18,004 nucleotides of DNA from positions 1 to 18,004 of the forward strand of contig JAQBZV010000005.1 of NCBI GenBank assembly GCA_027728145.1, given 5' to 3'. This document shows, in pieces, positions 1 to 6,678 of this stretch; positions within the stretch are counted from its first letter, which is position 1; each line of letters starts with the position of its first letter. Below the pieces are notes generated by a model, which was not told the origin of the DNA, made no database searches, and saw only the letters and a list, made by a program, of their open reading frames with translations. Origin of the DNA: Actinomycetota bacterium. Its GTDB lineage: Bacteria > Actinomycetota > Actinomycetes > Actinomycetales > Microbacteriaceae. The position numbers and the translations under genes are program-made.

Positions 1-268
1 CGAGAACACGGTCTATGGACCGATTGTGCTGAGCCAAGTGGACCTGATTTTCGTGCCGGCAGCCTCCGTGGCAAGTGATGGCATGCGGTTGGGCTGGGGC
101 AGAGGGTATTTTGACCGAGCCCTCGGCGCCCTGCAGAACGAAGCCCCCACCTACGCCGTCCTCTACGACCATGAGGTGGTGGACGATGTTCCCCGCGAAC
201 TTCACGACCAACCTGTTAAGGGTGCTGTGACGCCGGAGCGTATTATGACGTTCACCCCCTCCGTCTAA
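1..268 (+). CDS. 5-formyltetrahydrofolate cyclo-ligase, C-terminal part (5' end outside window)
   Basis: The frame is open from base 2 to a TAA at 266-268, giving the last 89 or so residues. The enzyme (also called methenyltetrahydrofolate synthetase) converts 5-formyl-THF to 5,10-methenyl-THF with ATP in the cytoplasm. The fragment holds the family's glycine-rich nucleotide-binding signature near its middle, GMRLGWGRGYFDRAL, followed by a hydrophobic strand and a short tail ending ERIMTFTPSV. A GTG at 26 lies inside the conserved domain, so it is not the true start; the gene begins upstream of the window. The next gene starts 7 bases after the stop, which suggests co-transcription. The assignment rests on the signature and on position within a typical domain end. 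Confidence 0.88.
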   Translation, partial: ENTVYGPIVLSQVDLIFVPAASVASDGMRLGWGRGYFDRALGALQNEAPTYAVLYDHEVVDDVPRELHDQPVKGAVTPERIMTFTPSV

Positions 269-275
269 GGACCCC

Positions 276-545
276 ATGCCCACGTATTCCTATCGGTGCA
301 CTGCGTGCAGTGTCGCTTTCGACATTCAGCAAGAGTTCACCGATGAGTCCCTCACCAGCTGCGAAGCGTGCGGGGGAAAGCTTCGCAAGCTCTTCTCTGC
401 TGTCGGTGTGACCTTCCAAGGCTCCGGTTTCTACCGGACCGATTCTCGGGCTGAGGCAAAAAAGAACAGCACTCCCCCCGCGGAGAAAAAGGCTGCCCCC
501 GCGAAAAAAGAAGCCCCCAGCACGCCCGCAGCGTCCACCACCTAG
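276..545 (+). CDS. FmdB-type zinc-ribbon protein
   Basis: An 89-residue protein of the FmdB/CxxC regulatory family (small zinc ribbons of unproven role). It opens with MPTYSYRCTAC. C8 and C11 plus C29 and C32 form the four-cysteine zinc site. The conserved GSGFYRTD segment follows. The last 30 residues are a low-complexity tail rich in Lys, Pro and Ala, probably disordered. The ATG at 276 has AGGA at 267-270 and lies 7 bases after the upstream stop, so it is probably coupled to the folate gene. Its TAG stop (543-545) shares bases with the stop of the convergent minus-strand small ORF. FmdB genes often follow 5-formyl-THF cyclo-ligase in actinobacteria, which fits. Confidence 0.88.
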   Translation: MPTYSYRCTACSVAFDIQQEFTDESLTSCEACGGKLRKLFSAVGVTFQGSGFYRTDSRAEAKKNSTPPAEKKAAPAKKEAPSTPAASTT

Positions 546-715
546 TAGTGCGGCGGTTTGTCCGCCTTCAAGCGGTCGTCATTGTCTGTTGAATCCGGGT
601 TTACGCCAGGGGAATCGGGTTCCTCCTGCTGACCCTCGAGCGGTTCGGTCCTCACCCGACGAGGGCCGAGCTTTTTCACCTCAGGTGACTTCGCGCTCCC
701 CGGGTCACTGGGCAT
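542..715 (-). CDS. small hypothetical protein (57 aa) overlapping the helicase-like gene end
   Basis: The ATG at 715-713 lies inside the end of the upstream helicase-like gene (ATGCCCAGTGA: its first bases cover the TGA of that gene), and the frame runs to a TAG at 544-542. The 57-residue product is hydrophilic and probably disordered: Lys/Arg-rich around residues 14-23 (EVKKLGPRRVR), acidic in the middle, and ending NDDRLKADKPPHY. Similar tails (N/D-D-D/E-R-L ... D-K-P-P-H-aromatic) occur in short actinobacterial hypothetical proteins as I remember them; no function is known to me. Support for a real gene is the 11-base translational-coupling overlap, the protein-like composition and the absence of competing coding in 546-704. 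The sequence alone cannot prove expression. Confidence 0.6.
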   Translation of the reverse strand: MPSDPGSAKSPEVKKLGPRRVRTEPLEGQQEEPDSPGVNPDSTDNDDRLKADKPPHY

Positions 716-3700
716 AAGCACGTGGCGACGACTCATCCACGAGACCGACGAGCACTCCGATTCGCCTCGCCACCTCATCGGGCGTGGTGAACAACTCCAT
801 CGCATAGGCGCGGACATAGTGCCACCCGGATCGAGCGAGCGCGTGGGGTCTGGCACGGAGAGCTTCTCTCACCGGCATCGACATCAGGGACTGGTCGGTG
901 TCGAGGGCGATGCAGTAGCCACCGTGGTGGGCAACCAGGGGAATAACACCCTGGTAGTCAAGCTCCACGGTCATACCCATGGACTCTAGGCGCCGGCCCA
1001 AATCAACCAGGAGCGGGTCTGGCTCACCTGTCTGCTCCTGTGCGAGAGGTGGTGATTCCAGCAGGTGCAGGACATCACCCAAGGCTCTCGTAGTGGGGCT
1101 CAGGCGCTCATCGCGCAGATCCTCCACCGCCACACAACTGATGACCCGGAGGTGACGCCGAGCGCTCGTGAACACTCCCGCCAGCAAACGCTCTCCACCC
1201 TCTTTCGAGAGTGGGCCCACATCACTCACCACGCGACCGTGAGGGGTCCTGCCATAGCCGAGGGAGAAGATGACGCGGTCCCGGGTGAATCCCCTGGCCT
1301 GGTGGAGCGTTGCCACCACAAAAGGTTCGGGAGAGTCGGCGGTCACGAAACTTGCCAGCTCGCTCCGGGTTTGGGCTGCGGAGGACACTGCTTCGTGAAC
1401 CCGGGTGGCGTGTTTGGCACTCGCGGTCAGCACCATGAGTGATTCAGTCGGCCGGGTCACCACGTGGTCAATCACGTGCTCCACCACGGCAGTGACTTCG
1501 GCATCAACAGCCTCCACCAAGCCCGTCTGCGGATCAGGCATCCCGTGTCCGTGCTCGAGGTGGTTCACCACCAACGAGGGGTGCCCCAGGTAGCTTCCCG
1601 CCCACGGCATGCTCTTCTGGAGCCCGCCATAAAAAGCGGTGTTGACCACGCGAGCGAGTTCATCGCCGCTCGCTCGATAGCTCTTGGTCAGCGACAGGGT
1701 GGGGACCACCTGCGCGAGCGCGGCAAACAAGGAATCTTCGTGACGGGAGTCGCCCTCGGTGGACGCCTCGTCCCGATCAACCCGGACTCCCAGGGTGAAA
1801 CCTGTGGGTGTTTGAGCCACCGGGTCCCCCACGGCCACAACCTGAGGGGCGCGGCGCAGAGCCCCCACCGATTCGGCAACGCTGAGCGCACCGGAGTCCA
1901 TGACCACCACCACATCGAAGCGAACAGTGTCGGGCAAACGGTGAACCTCATAGGGGGTTGCGATCCAGACCGGCGCCAACGCTTTCGTGAGGTGTGGGGC
2001 TAATGAGGTGAGGCTGTGCAGAGTGGCTGTCTGGTTCTTGAGGATTTTCTTGAGCTCTGTGGCCTCATCGGGCCAGTCCATCAGCCCCAGTGCCCACCGC
2101 TCGGCGAGCTGCCACGCGAGGTGCTGGGCATTGCCCCCGGCATGAGCCTCATCCACCAAACGGAAGTCGGCTTCCAGTCGAACCAACACGTCCTTATCGG
2201 AGCCGAGAAGTGCTTCCTCCTTCTCGAGGATTGTTTCCAGTGCTCCGCGCCACCACGCCAGCTCGAGTTCGGCCGCCACCGCACTGCCCTCGATGTGTCG
2301 TGTAGCGAGGTCCTCGACCAACGGCCCGAGGTGCATCTGCTCGAGGTGGTCCTGAACTTCTCTGCGGTGCTCCAGGCTCTGCAAAATTTCGGACTCTTGG
2401 CTGAGCTCCTCGAGCAGAACCAGCATCTGCAGCGAGGGCATGTCGGCCAGGCGCTCCCCCTTGCCGGTGCGACCCAGAACACGATCGAGCTCGTGCAGAT
2501 CCTGCTCAATCTGAGTGACCAGCACGTGGAGGTCGGCCAGACCCGAGGGAACACTGGGTTGGTGACCTGTGTCCACATAGCGGTTCCAGAGTTCTCGTTG
2601 CGCCTGAATCTTCACCAACGACTCGTGCAGGTCGGGCACTGAGACCCCCGGTCGCACGTGCTCTTTGGCAAGACCCTTCAGCCGCTGGCGTTGGAGGCGC
2701 GGCATGTTCTTCGCAAGTTCTTTAGGGCCCGTCGCCGTGATGAGGTCTTTGAGCGACCGGTCAAAAACAGTCGGCTGGAAACGATCCAGAGTGTCCCGCA
2801 TCTCCATCAGCAGCTGGATGTAAACGCCCATTTGTCCCACGGTGGTTACCGGGGGAAGCGGTGTTTGCTCGAGAAGTGGTGGGAATCTCTCCAGAAGCCT
2901 CGGCACCGCCTCAGTGGCAAGACGTCGTGCGCGTTCTTGGGACTTTTTGGCGTCCTCGACATTGTCAAAACTCACCCCATACCAGGGGCTATCCGCCGGG
3001 CCGTACTTAAACTCACCCAGCTCCGCGGCGCGACTGAGTAACTCGGCGGCTTGACCCAGTCCCGCGGACAAGGCCACCAGCGCCTCGGAGTCCAGCCGAG
3101 CGGTGGTCTCCGGAGGTGTGTCTCGAAGTGACAGTGTTCCCAGGCGCTGGAAGCACTCGAGTGCACTTACTCCGAGCTCAGAATCTTTGTGAGCCAACGC
3201 CTCTCGATACTTGAGGATCACTTTCCGCAAGCGCTCAAAAGCTTGGTCGACCTCGCCGAGGGAGGGCTTCTTGGCCTTTTCGTTCCGCCCAATCGACGCG
3301 ATGATGTCGCGCGCGGGTTTGGACAGCTCCACCGCCATGCCCTGAAGTCCCACCTGCGCCAGACGATCTTTGATCGCATGGCCGGTGGCGGCTCGAGGGG
3401 TGACCAAGAGAACCCGTTTGTGCTGTGAGACCAGGGCCCCGAGGGCGTTCACGATTGTTTGGGTTGCCCCGGTTCCTGGCAGCGCGCGGACCACCAGAGA
3501 GTTTCCGGCCACAATGGTGCGAACTATCACATCTTGTTCGCTGTCCGAATCCACGATGGAGCGATCAGCGTCCGCTGGTATCGAGTCTGGGTGCGCAATC
3601 TCGATTGGCACCCGCGAGTTGCGAAGCTCTGAGATGGCGTGCTCATTACCGCCGAGCGCGTCCAGAATGGGGTGTTGCAGGTTCTTAGCGTCATCGAGCA

Positions 3701-4433
3701 TCGGCTCGGTGAGCTCTGCGAAGCTGGAAATCACCAGCCTCGCGTGAACGGTGACGTCACCTCGGTGGGCGGTCAGGTCGCGTAGCCGATCCAGGGCCGG
3801 GTTGGGCTTGAACGCCCCACCATCATCGGTAAGTGCCACAAACGCTGCCGCATCCAGACTGACCTGCAAGTGCTCAGCGAAAGCTCTGCGTATTCCCGGG
3901 TTCAATCGCACCCGCGAGCGTTTCAGGGTGATCTCGATGTCGGATCCCCGGCGACGCAGGTGAACCGGGCGCATCAGCAGAGGGCCCCGGTATTCCACAC
4001 CCTCATGCGACCACTCCACGAGTCCAATACCGAGCTCTAGGGAGTCAATACCGCGGCCGTGCCTCAGCTCCAAAGCGTGATCCACGAGTCGAAGAGCTGC
4101 TTTATGGGCAGGCCGCCTGGCAACATCATCACGAATGAGGTTGGCCAACAGGGTGGGCGAACCGGCTAAGAACCTGGCCAAACCTCCGGGATGACCTCGG
4201 GAGATATCCACCCGGTTCTCCGGGTAGTCCTGAAAATGAATCAGGGGGCTGGGTCCACCCAGCTCCTGAATCTCTGACCACCAGCGCTCCCAGGCCTGGG
4301 CTGCCTTATTCACCGGCGTTGCATCGGGTTCCCCGACGCTCACCTGGTGTGCCAAATCACTCGACCACCAGGGTTGGCTGTCGAGTGCAGACCCCGGGGT
4401 GTCCGGGGTGTCGTAATTATCGGCACGCCACAC
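705..4433 (-). CDS. large SF1-helicase-like protein with degenerate catalytic motifs and a degenerate nuclease-like C-terminus
   Basis: A 1242-residue protein with the layout of large DUF4011-type superfamily 1 helicases: N-terminal domain (about 45-290), Q-motif-like DSDSEQ (295-300), RecA fold, a long helical insertion (about 390-800), second half of the helicase core (835-1100), and a C-terminal region (1138-1242) resembling DUF559/Vsr-type nuclease domains. Key residues are missing. The Walker A is PGTGATQT (319-326), with Ala at 323 where Lys is expected; the Walker B is VVVVMDS (841-847), with Ser for Glu; motif III is GDPVAQTP (869-876), with the Gln displaced; motif VI reads FTSARR (1088-1093), keeping one Arg. 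The nuclease-like part shows LDTDQ where an acidic/ExK core would be. It is therefore probably a non-catalytic scaffold. The GTG start at 4433-4431 is supported by TAGTTT six bases upstream, as in a leaderless mRNA. tRNA-Arg lies upstream; a small ORF overlaps the end. Confidence 0.85.
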   Translation of the reverse strand: MWRADNYDTPDTPGSALDSQPWWSSDLAHQVSVGEPDATPVNKAAQAWERWWSEIQELGGPSPLIHFQDYPENRVDISRGHPGGLARFLAGSPTLLANLIRDDVARRPAHKAALRLVDHALELRHGRGIDSLELGIGLVEWSHEGVEYRGPLLMRPVHLRRRGSDIEITLKRSRVRLNPGIRRAFAEHLQVSLDAAAFVALTDDGGAFKPNPALDRLRDLTAHRGDVTVHARLVISSFAELTEPMLDDAKNLQHPILDALGGNEHAISELRNSRVPIEIAHPDSIPADADRSIVDSDSEQDVIVRTIVAGNSLVVRALPGTGATQTIVNALGALVSQHKRVLLVTPRAATGHAIKDRLAQVGLQGMAVELSKPARDIIASIGRNEKAKKPSLGEVDQAFERLRKVILKYREALAHKDSELGVSALECFQRLGTLSLRDTPPETTARLDSEALVALSAGLGQAAELLSRAAELGEFKYGPADSPWYGVSFDNVEDAKKSQERARRLATEAVPRLLERFPPLLEQTPLPPVTTVGQMGVYIQLLMEMRDTLDRFQPTVFDRSLKDLITATGPKELAKNMPRLQRQRLKGLAKEHVRPGVSVPDLHESLVKIQAQRELWNRYVDTGHQPSVPSGLADLHVLVTQIEQDLHELDRVLGRTGKGERLADMPSLQMLVLLEELSQESEILQSLEHRREVQDHLEQMHLGPLVEDLATRHIEGSAVAAELELAWWRGALETILEKEEALLGSDKDVLVRLEADFRLVDEAHAGGNAQHLAWQLAERWALGLMDWPDEATELKKILKNQTATLHSLTSLAPHLTKALAPVWIATPYEVHRLPDTVRFDVVVVMDSGALSVAESVGALRRAPQVVAVGDPVAQTPTGFTLGVRVDRDEASTEGDSRHEDSLFAALAQVVPTLSLTKSYRASGDELARVVNTAFYGGLQKSMPWAGSYLGHPSLVVNHLEHGHGMPDPQTGLVEAVDAEVTAVVEHVIDHVVTRPTESLMVLTASAKHATRVHEAVSSAAQTRSELASFVTADSPEPFVVATLHQARGFTRDRVIFSLGYGRTPHGRVVSDVGPLSKEGGERLLAGVFTSARRHLRVISCVAVEDLRDERLSPTTRALGDVLHLLESPPLAQEQTGEPDPLLVDLGRRLESMGMTVELDYQGVIPLVAHHGGYCIALDTDQSLMSMPVREALRARPHALARSGWHYVRAYAMELFTTPDEVARRIGVLVGLVDESSPRAYAQ

Positions 4434-4439
4434 CCCTCA

Positions 4440-4445
4440 AAACTA
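4440..4445 (-). promoter_or_regulatory. -10 element of the helicase-like gene (leaderless start)
   Basis: TAGTTT on the minus strand is followed by exactly six bases (tgaggg) and then the GTG start codon. That spacing puts the transcription start on the G of GTG. No convincing -35 is visible. The GAGGG directly before GTG is too close to act as a normal ribosome binding site. Confidence 0.45.
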
Positions 4446-4559
4446 CGACTGTGCCCGGTTTTTAGGGGTTATCCCACGCCGACCCTCCGGAGTCAGTGGG
4501 GAGCGGATCGTTTGACTTCGCCTCCCCTTGACCCGCCCTTGTCGGGAGTCATCACGCCG

Positions 4560-4631
4560 TACCCCTGGAGGGACTCGAACCCCCAACCCTTTCCTTAGGA
4601 CGGAACTGCTCTTCCATTGAGCTACAGAGGC
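4560..4631 (-). tRNA. tRNA-Arg (anticodon CCU)
   Basis: A 72-nt cloverleaf folds by eye on the minus strand: acceptor GCCTCTG/CAGGGGT with discriminator A, D-arm GCTC-AATGGAA-GAGC, anticodon loop GTCCTAA (anticodon CCU, reading AGG), 5-nt variable loop, and T-arm GGGGG-TTCGAGT-CCCTC. The 3' CCA is not encoded (A73 is followed by CG). Unusual points are G1-U72 and U4-G69 wobbles, a G27-A43 mismatch at the top of the anticodon stem, G rather than a pyrimidine at position 32, and a minimal D-loop. The T-loop, position 33 T, position 37 A and G18G19 are intact, so it is probably functional. No clear terminator is seen in 4446-4559. Confidence 0.88.
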
Positions 4632-4640
4632 AATGGGAAA

Positions 4641-4646
4641 AGTCTA
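4641..4646 (-). promoter_or_regulatory. possible -10 element of tRNA-Arg
   Basis: TAGACT on the minus strand ends 9 bases before the mature 5' end of the tRNA, a plausible -10 position. No clear -35 was found. It lies about 30 bases from the divergent glycosyltransferase -10. Confidence 0.35.
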
Positions 4647-4674
4647 CCGAGCCGGTTGTGTCTCCGGTCTTCAC

Positions 4675-4680
4675 TACTCT
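4675..4680 (+). promoter_or_regulatory. -10 element of the glycosyltransferase gene (leaderless start)
   Basis: TACTCT is followed by six bases (gtgcct) and GTG at 4687, the codon that opens the conserved VKIYLAALGSRGD motif. This spacing selects 4687 over the in-frame GTG at 4681 and ATG at 4633. No Shine-Dalgarno sequence is present. Confidence 0.45.
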
Positions 4681-4686
4681 GTGCCT

Positions 4687-5898
4687 GTGAAGATTTATCT
4701 GGCGGCGTTGGGTTCACGAGGCGACAACGAACCTTTTCGCGCACTCGCCACCCGGGCGGCGGCACACGGCCACGAAGTCTTTTTTGCCCATACCTCGGAT
4801 CTCTCTTCAGACCCGCTAGCTCCTTACGAGGAACTGGAGCTCCCGGGCTCTATGGAAAAGGTCATCGCAGATCAGGGGGTCTCCACTCTTCGCGCCCTCC
4901 TGAACTATCGGTCGGTGATGCAACCGCTGCTTGGCAACGTCTGGGACACCACCACCCGTCAGATTCTCGACATTCGCCCCGATGTGGTGGTGTACCACCC
5001 GAAGGTGATGACGGCGGCTACCGCAGCGCACGCGGTCGGTGCCCTTGCTGCCGAGGTCGAAATTGTTCCGACAGTGACTCCCACCTCAGAGTTCCCGTCT
5101 GCAGGTATCCCCCTTCGCCTGCCTCCCTCATGGAACCGAGTCAGTTACTCCTGGGTGCGCGCAGGCCTGTCGTCATTCCAGCCGGCACTGACCAAGCTCG
5201 CAGCCGAACTGGGTGTCATTCGAACACAGTCCGACATCGTCCTGTGTCCAGTCAGCCCCACACTCGTCCCCCAGCCAGCAGACTGGCCTGACTTTGCCCA
5301 CGTCACCGGTCAATGGCAGATGCCAAGCGTGGAACCTCTCGATCCTCAACTCGAGGAGTTTCTGAGTGGCGGCAATGTGTTCTATGCGGGGTTTGGTTCC
5401 ATGCGGGACACTCACGGGCGCTCGCGAGCACAGGCATTGGTCAGCGCTGCCCGCGCCCTCGGAATGAAAACTCTGCTCACGACCGGATGGGGCGGGTTAG
5501 TTCCCTCTCCCGAACACCAGGGCGCTAGCGACGTTCTGATTCGCTCCTCCCTCCCGCACTCGCAAGTTCTCCCCACCGTCAGCGCGGGAATCCATCACGG
5601 CGGGGCGGGAACCACTCACGCCATGGTGAGAGCCGGAACACCCTCCATCATCATGCCTTTCCTCGGCGACCAACCGTGGTGGGCAGGGCGACTCGAGACC
5701 CGCGGTCTAGGGCCCAGAGCCCTGTCACGAAGGGAAACCAGGCCTTCGGTAATCGCCCGGGCCATCACCGAGGCCCTGTCCACCCGCGAGGCGGTGACGA
5801 GTGCCTCCCGCGCGATGGCCTCTGACGACGGGCTTGGCGAAGCCCTGCGCATTGTGGAACAGGCGGAGGCGGGGGTGTCACCGCTTCGCCCCAGTTAG
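4687..5898 (+). CDS. GT-B glycosyltransferase, sterol/macrolide glycosyltransferase-like (GT1)
   Basis: A 403-residue protein that would transfer a sugar from an NDP-sugar to a lipid or small-molecule acceptor. The N-terminal Rossmann half begins VKIYLAALGSRGDNEPF, matching the GSRGDVxPF opening of sterol-glucosyltransferase-like enzymes. The C-terminal half carries the nucleotide-sugar motif HHGGAGTTH (303-311), then PFLGDQPWW (328-332 for DQPWW) and GLGPRAL. There is no signal peptide or membrane segment, so it is a soluble or peripheral enzyme. In-frame ATG (4633) and GTG (4681) codons exist upstream, but the family opening and the promoter spacing favour 4687. The TAG stop interlocks with the HNH gene stop. 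The acceptor cannot be told from sequence. It stands alone between a tRNA and an HNH gene, with no biosynthetic neighbours. Confidence 0.85.
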   Translation: MKIYLAALGSRGDNEPFRALATRAAAHGHEVFFAHTSDLSSDPLAPYEELELPGSMEKVIADQGVSTLRALLNYRSVMQPLLGNVWDTTTRQILDIRPDVVVYHPKVMTAATAAHAVGALAAEVEIVPTVTPTSEFPSAGIPLRLPPSWNRVSYSWVRAGLSSFQPALTKLAAELGVIRTQSDIVLCPVSPTLVPQPADWPDFAHVTGQWQMPSVEPLDPQLEEFLSGGNVFYAGFGSMRDTHGRSRAQALVSAARALGMKTLLTTGWGGLVPSPEHQGASDVLIRSSLPHSQVLPTVSAGIHHGGAGTTHAMVRAGTPSIIMPFLGDQPWWAGRLETRGLGPRALSRRETRPSVIARAITEALSTREAVTSASRAMASDDGLGEALRIVEQAEAGVSPLRPS

Positions 5899-6443
5899 GC
5901 CGCTTGGGCCAGGTAGCCTTCCCAGCGCTCTTGAGGACGCTCAATTCCCCGCACCAACCAGGACGTCCCGTACGGGGTCTTGGGAACACTGAGCAAACGC
6001 CATCCCATTTCCACAGGCGTTCGGTCACCCTTGATGTTGTTGCACTTGAGGCAACAGGCCACCAGGTTCTCCCACTCGTCCTTGCCACCGCGCGAGCGAG
6101 GCAAGACGTGGTCGATCGTGCTCGCCGAGGACCCGCAGTAGGCGCAACGGTGGCCATCGCGACGCAGCACTCCGCGCCTCGAGACAGGAACTGCACGGTT
6201 GTGGGGCATCTTCACATACCGGGTCAACACGATGACCGAGGGCCGCTCCCAGGTCCCGTCCGGGCTTCGCACCGGGTGGGAGTTATCGCTCTCCACAATG
6301 ATCGCGCGACCGTTCATCACCAAGACCAGGGCGCGCTTGAAAGACACTACCGAGAGAGGTTCATACCCGGCGTTCAATACGAGAGTTCGCATGCTGATGG
6401 AGGGCGACTCCGCAGGCGCGGCAGCGACCTTGGGCGGCGTCAT
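5895..6443 (-). CDS. HNH endonuclease family protein
   Basis: A 182-residue protein of the actinobacterial stand-alone HNH family whose core begins MRTLVLNAGYEPLSVVSF (residues 18-35). The nuclease centre is RRDGHRCAYCG (C100, C103), then IDHVLPRSRGG (D111, H112), and CCLKCNN (C131, C134 with the following Asn residues): a zinc-bound beta-beta-alpha metal fold, probably cutting DNA. The role in these bacteria is not established. A strong GGGGGAG site (6455-6449) five bases before the ATG at 6443 supports the longer N-terminus over the internal Met at residue 18. The ATG overlaps the stop of a 51-codon upstream ORF as ATGA, and a hairpin with a short T-run lies just upstream. The TAA stop overlaps the convergent glycosyltransferase stop. 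Confidence 0.9.
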   Translation of the reverse strand: MTPPKVAAAPAESPSISMRTLVLNAGYEPLSVVSFKRALVLVMNGRAIIVESDNSHPVRSPDGTWERPSVIVLTRYVKMPHNRAVPVSRRGVLRRDGHRCAYCGSSASTIDHVLPRSRGGKDEWENLVACCLKCNNIKGDRTPVEMGWRLLSVPKTPYGTSWLVRGIERPQERWEGYLAQAA

Positions 6444-6595
6444 CGGTTCTCCCCCTTAACGCAAAAGACACCATCACGAAACGATGGTGTCTGGGAAAAG
6501 CTGAGGTTCTGACATGCCAGAGCCGGCCTCGTGGAGACCTGTATCCGAAAGTGCGCGCGCACATCCCTGGGGGACACACACTCTCGTTTAGCCAT
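6440..6595 (-). CDS. possible small upstream ORF (51 aa) coupled to the HNH gene
   Basis: The ATG at 6595-6593 has GAGGAG (6607-6602) at an ideal six-base spacing, and the TGA at 6442-6440 overlaps the HNH start as ATGA. The product begins MAKRECVSPRDVRAHF and is basic with no recognisable domain. Its last codons run through the hairpin at 6466-6492. The signals look like real translation, while the amino-acid composition is not persuasive. It may be a leader peptide that controls the HNH gene, or a chance frame. Confidence 0.3.
   Translation of the reverse strand: MAKRECVSPRDVRAHFRIQVSTRPALACQNLSFSQTPSFRDGVFCVKGENR
6466..6492 (-). terminator. hairpin with short T-run in the HNH leader (terminator or attenuator)
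   Basis: A perfect 10-bp inverted repeat, AGACACCATC / GATGGTGTCT with a 7-base loop, reads into TTTT on the minus strand. It ends about 10 bases before the HNH ribosome binding site, leaving no room for a promoter between them, so transcripts making HNH must pass through it. It may act as an attenuator or a partial terminator after the DtxR-family gene. Confidence 0.55.
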
Positions 6596-6678
6596 TGGGA
6601 ACTCCTCGCGTCCTTGGTGGCGCAATGGCACAAGAGTATCCAGGTATTCCTGGGACCAGCTGACACGGCACGCCGAGC

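Noticed and set aside
4498..4527. GGGGAG/CTCCCC inverted repeat downstream of the tRNA
   Set aside because: Only six paired bases around an 18-base loop and no T-run; too weak to call a terminator.
4434..4631. tRNA-Arg 3' end as an attachment site for a mobile element
   Set aside because: No second copy of the tRNA 3' sequence, no integrase and no phage genes are seen in the window.
4633..4686. Upstream ATG/GTG starts for the glycosyltransferase
   Set aside because: They add 2 or 18 residues before the conserved VKIYLAALGSRGD opening, the ATG abuts the tRNA, and neither has a ribosome binding site or promoter spacing.
6640..6653. CCAGG-TATT-CCTGG hairpin after the DtxR-family gene
   Set aside because: Five base pairs and no T-run; probably chance, at most a weak RNA end.
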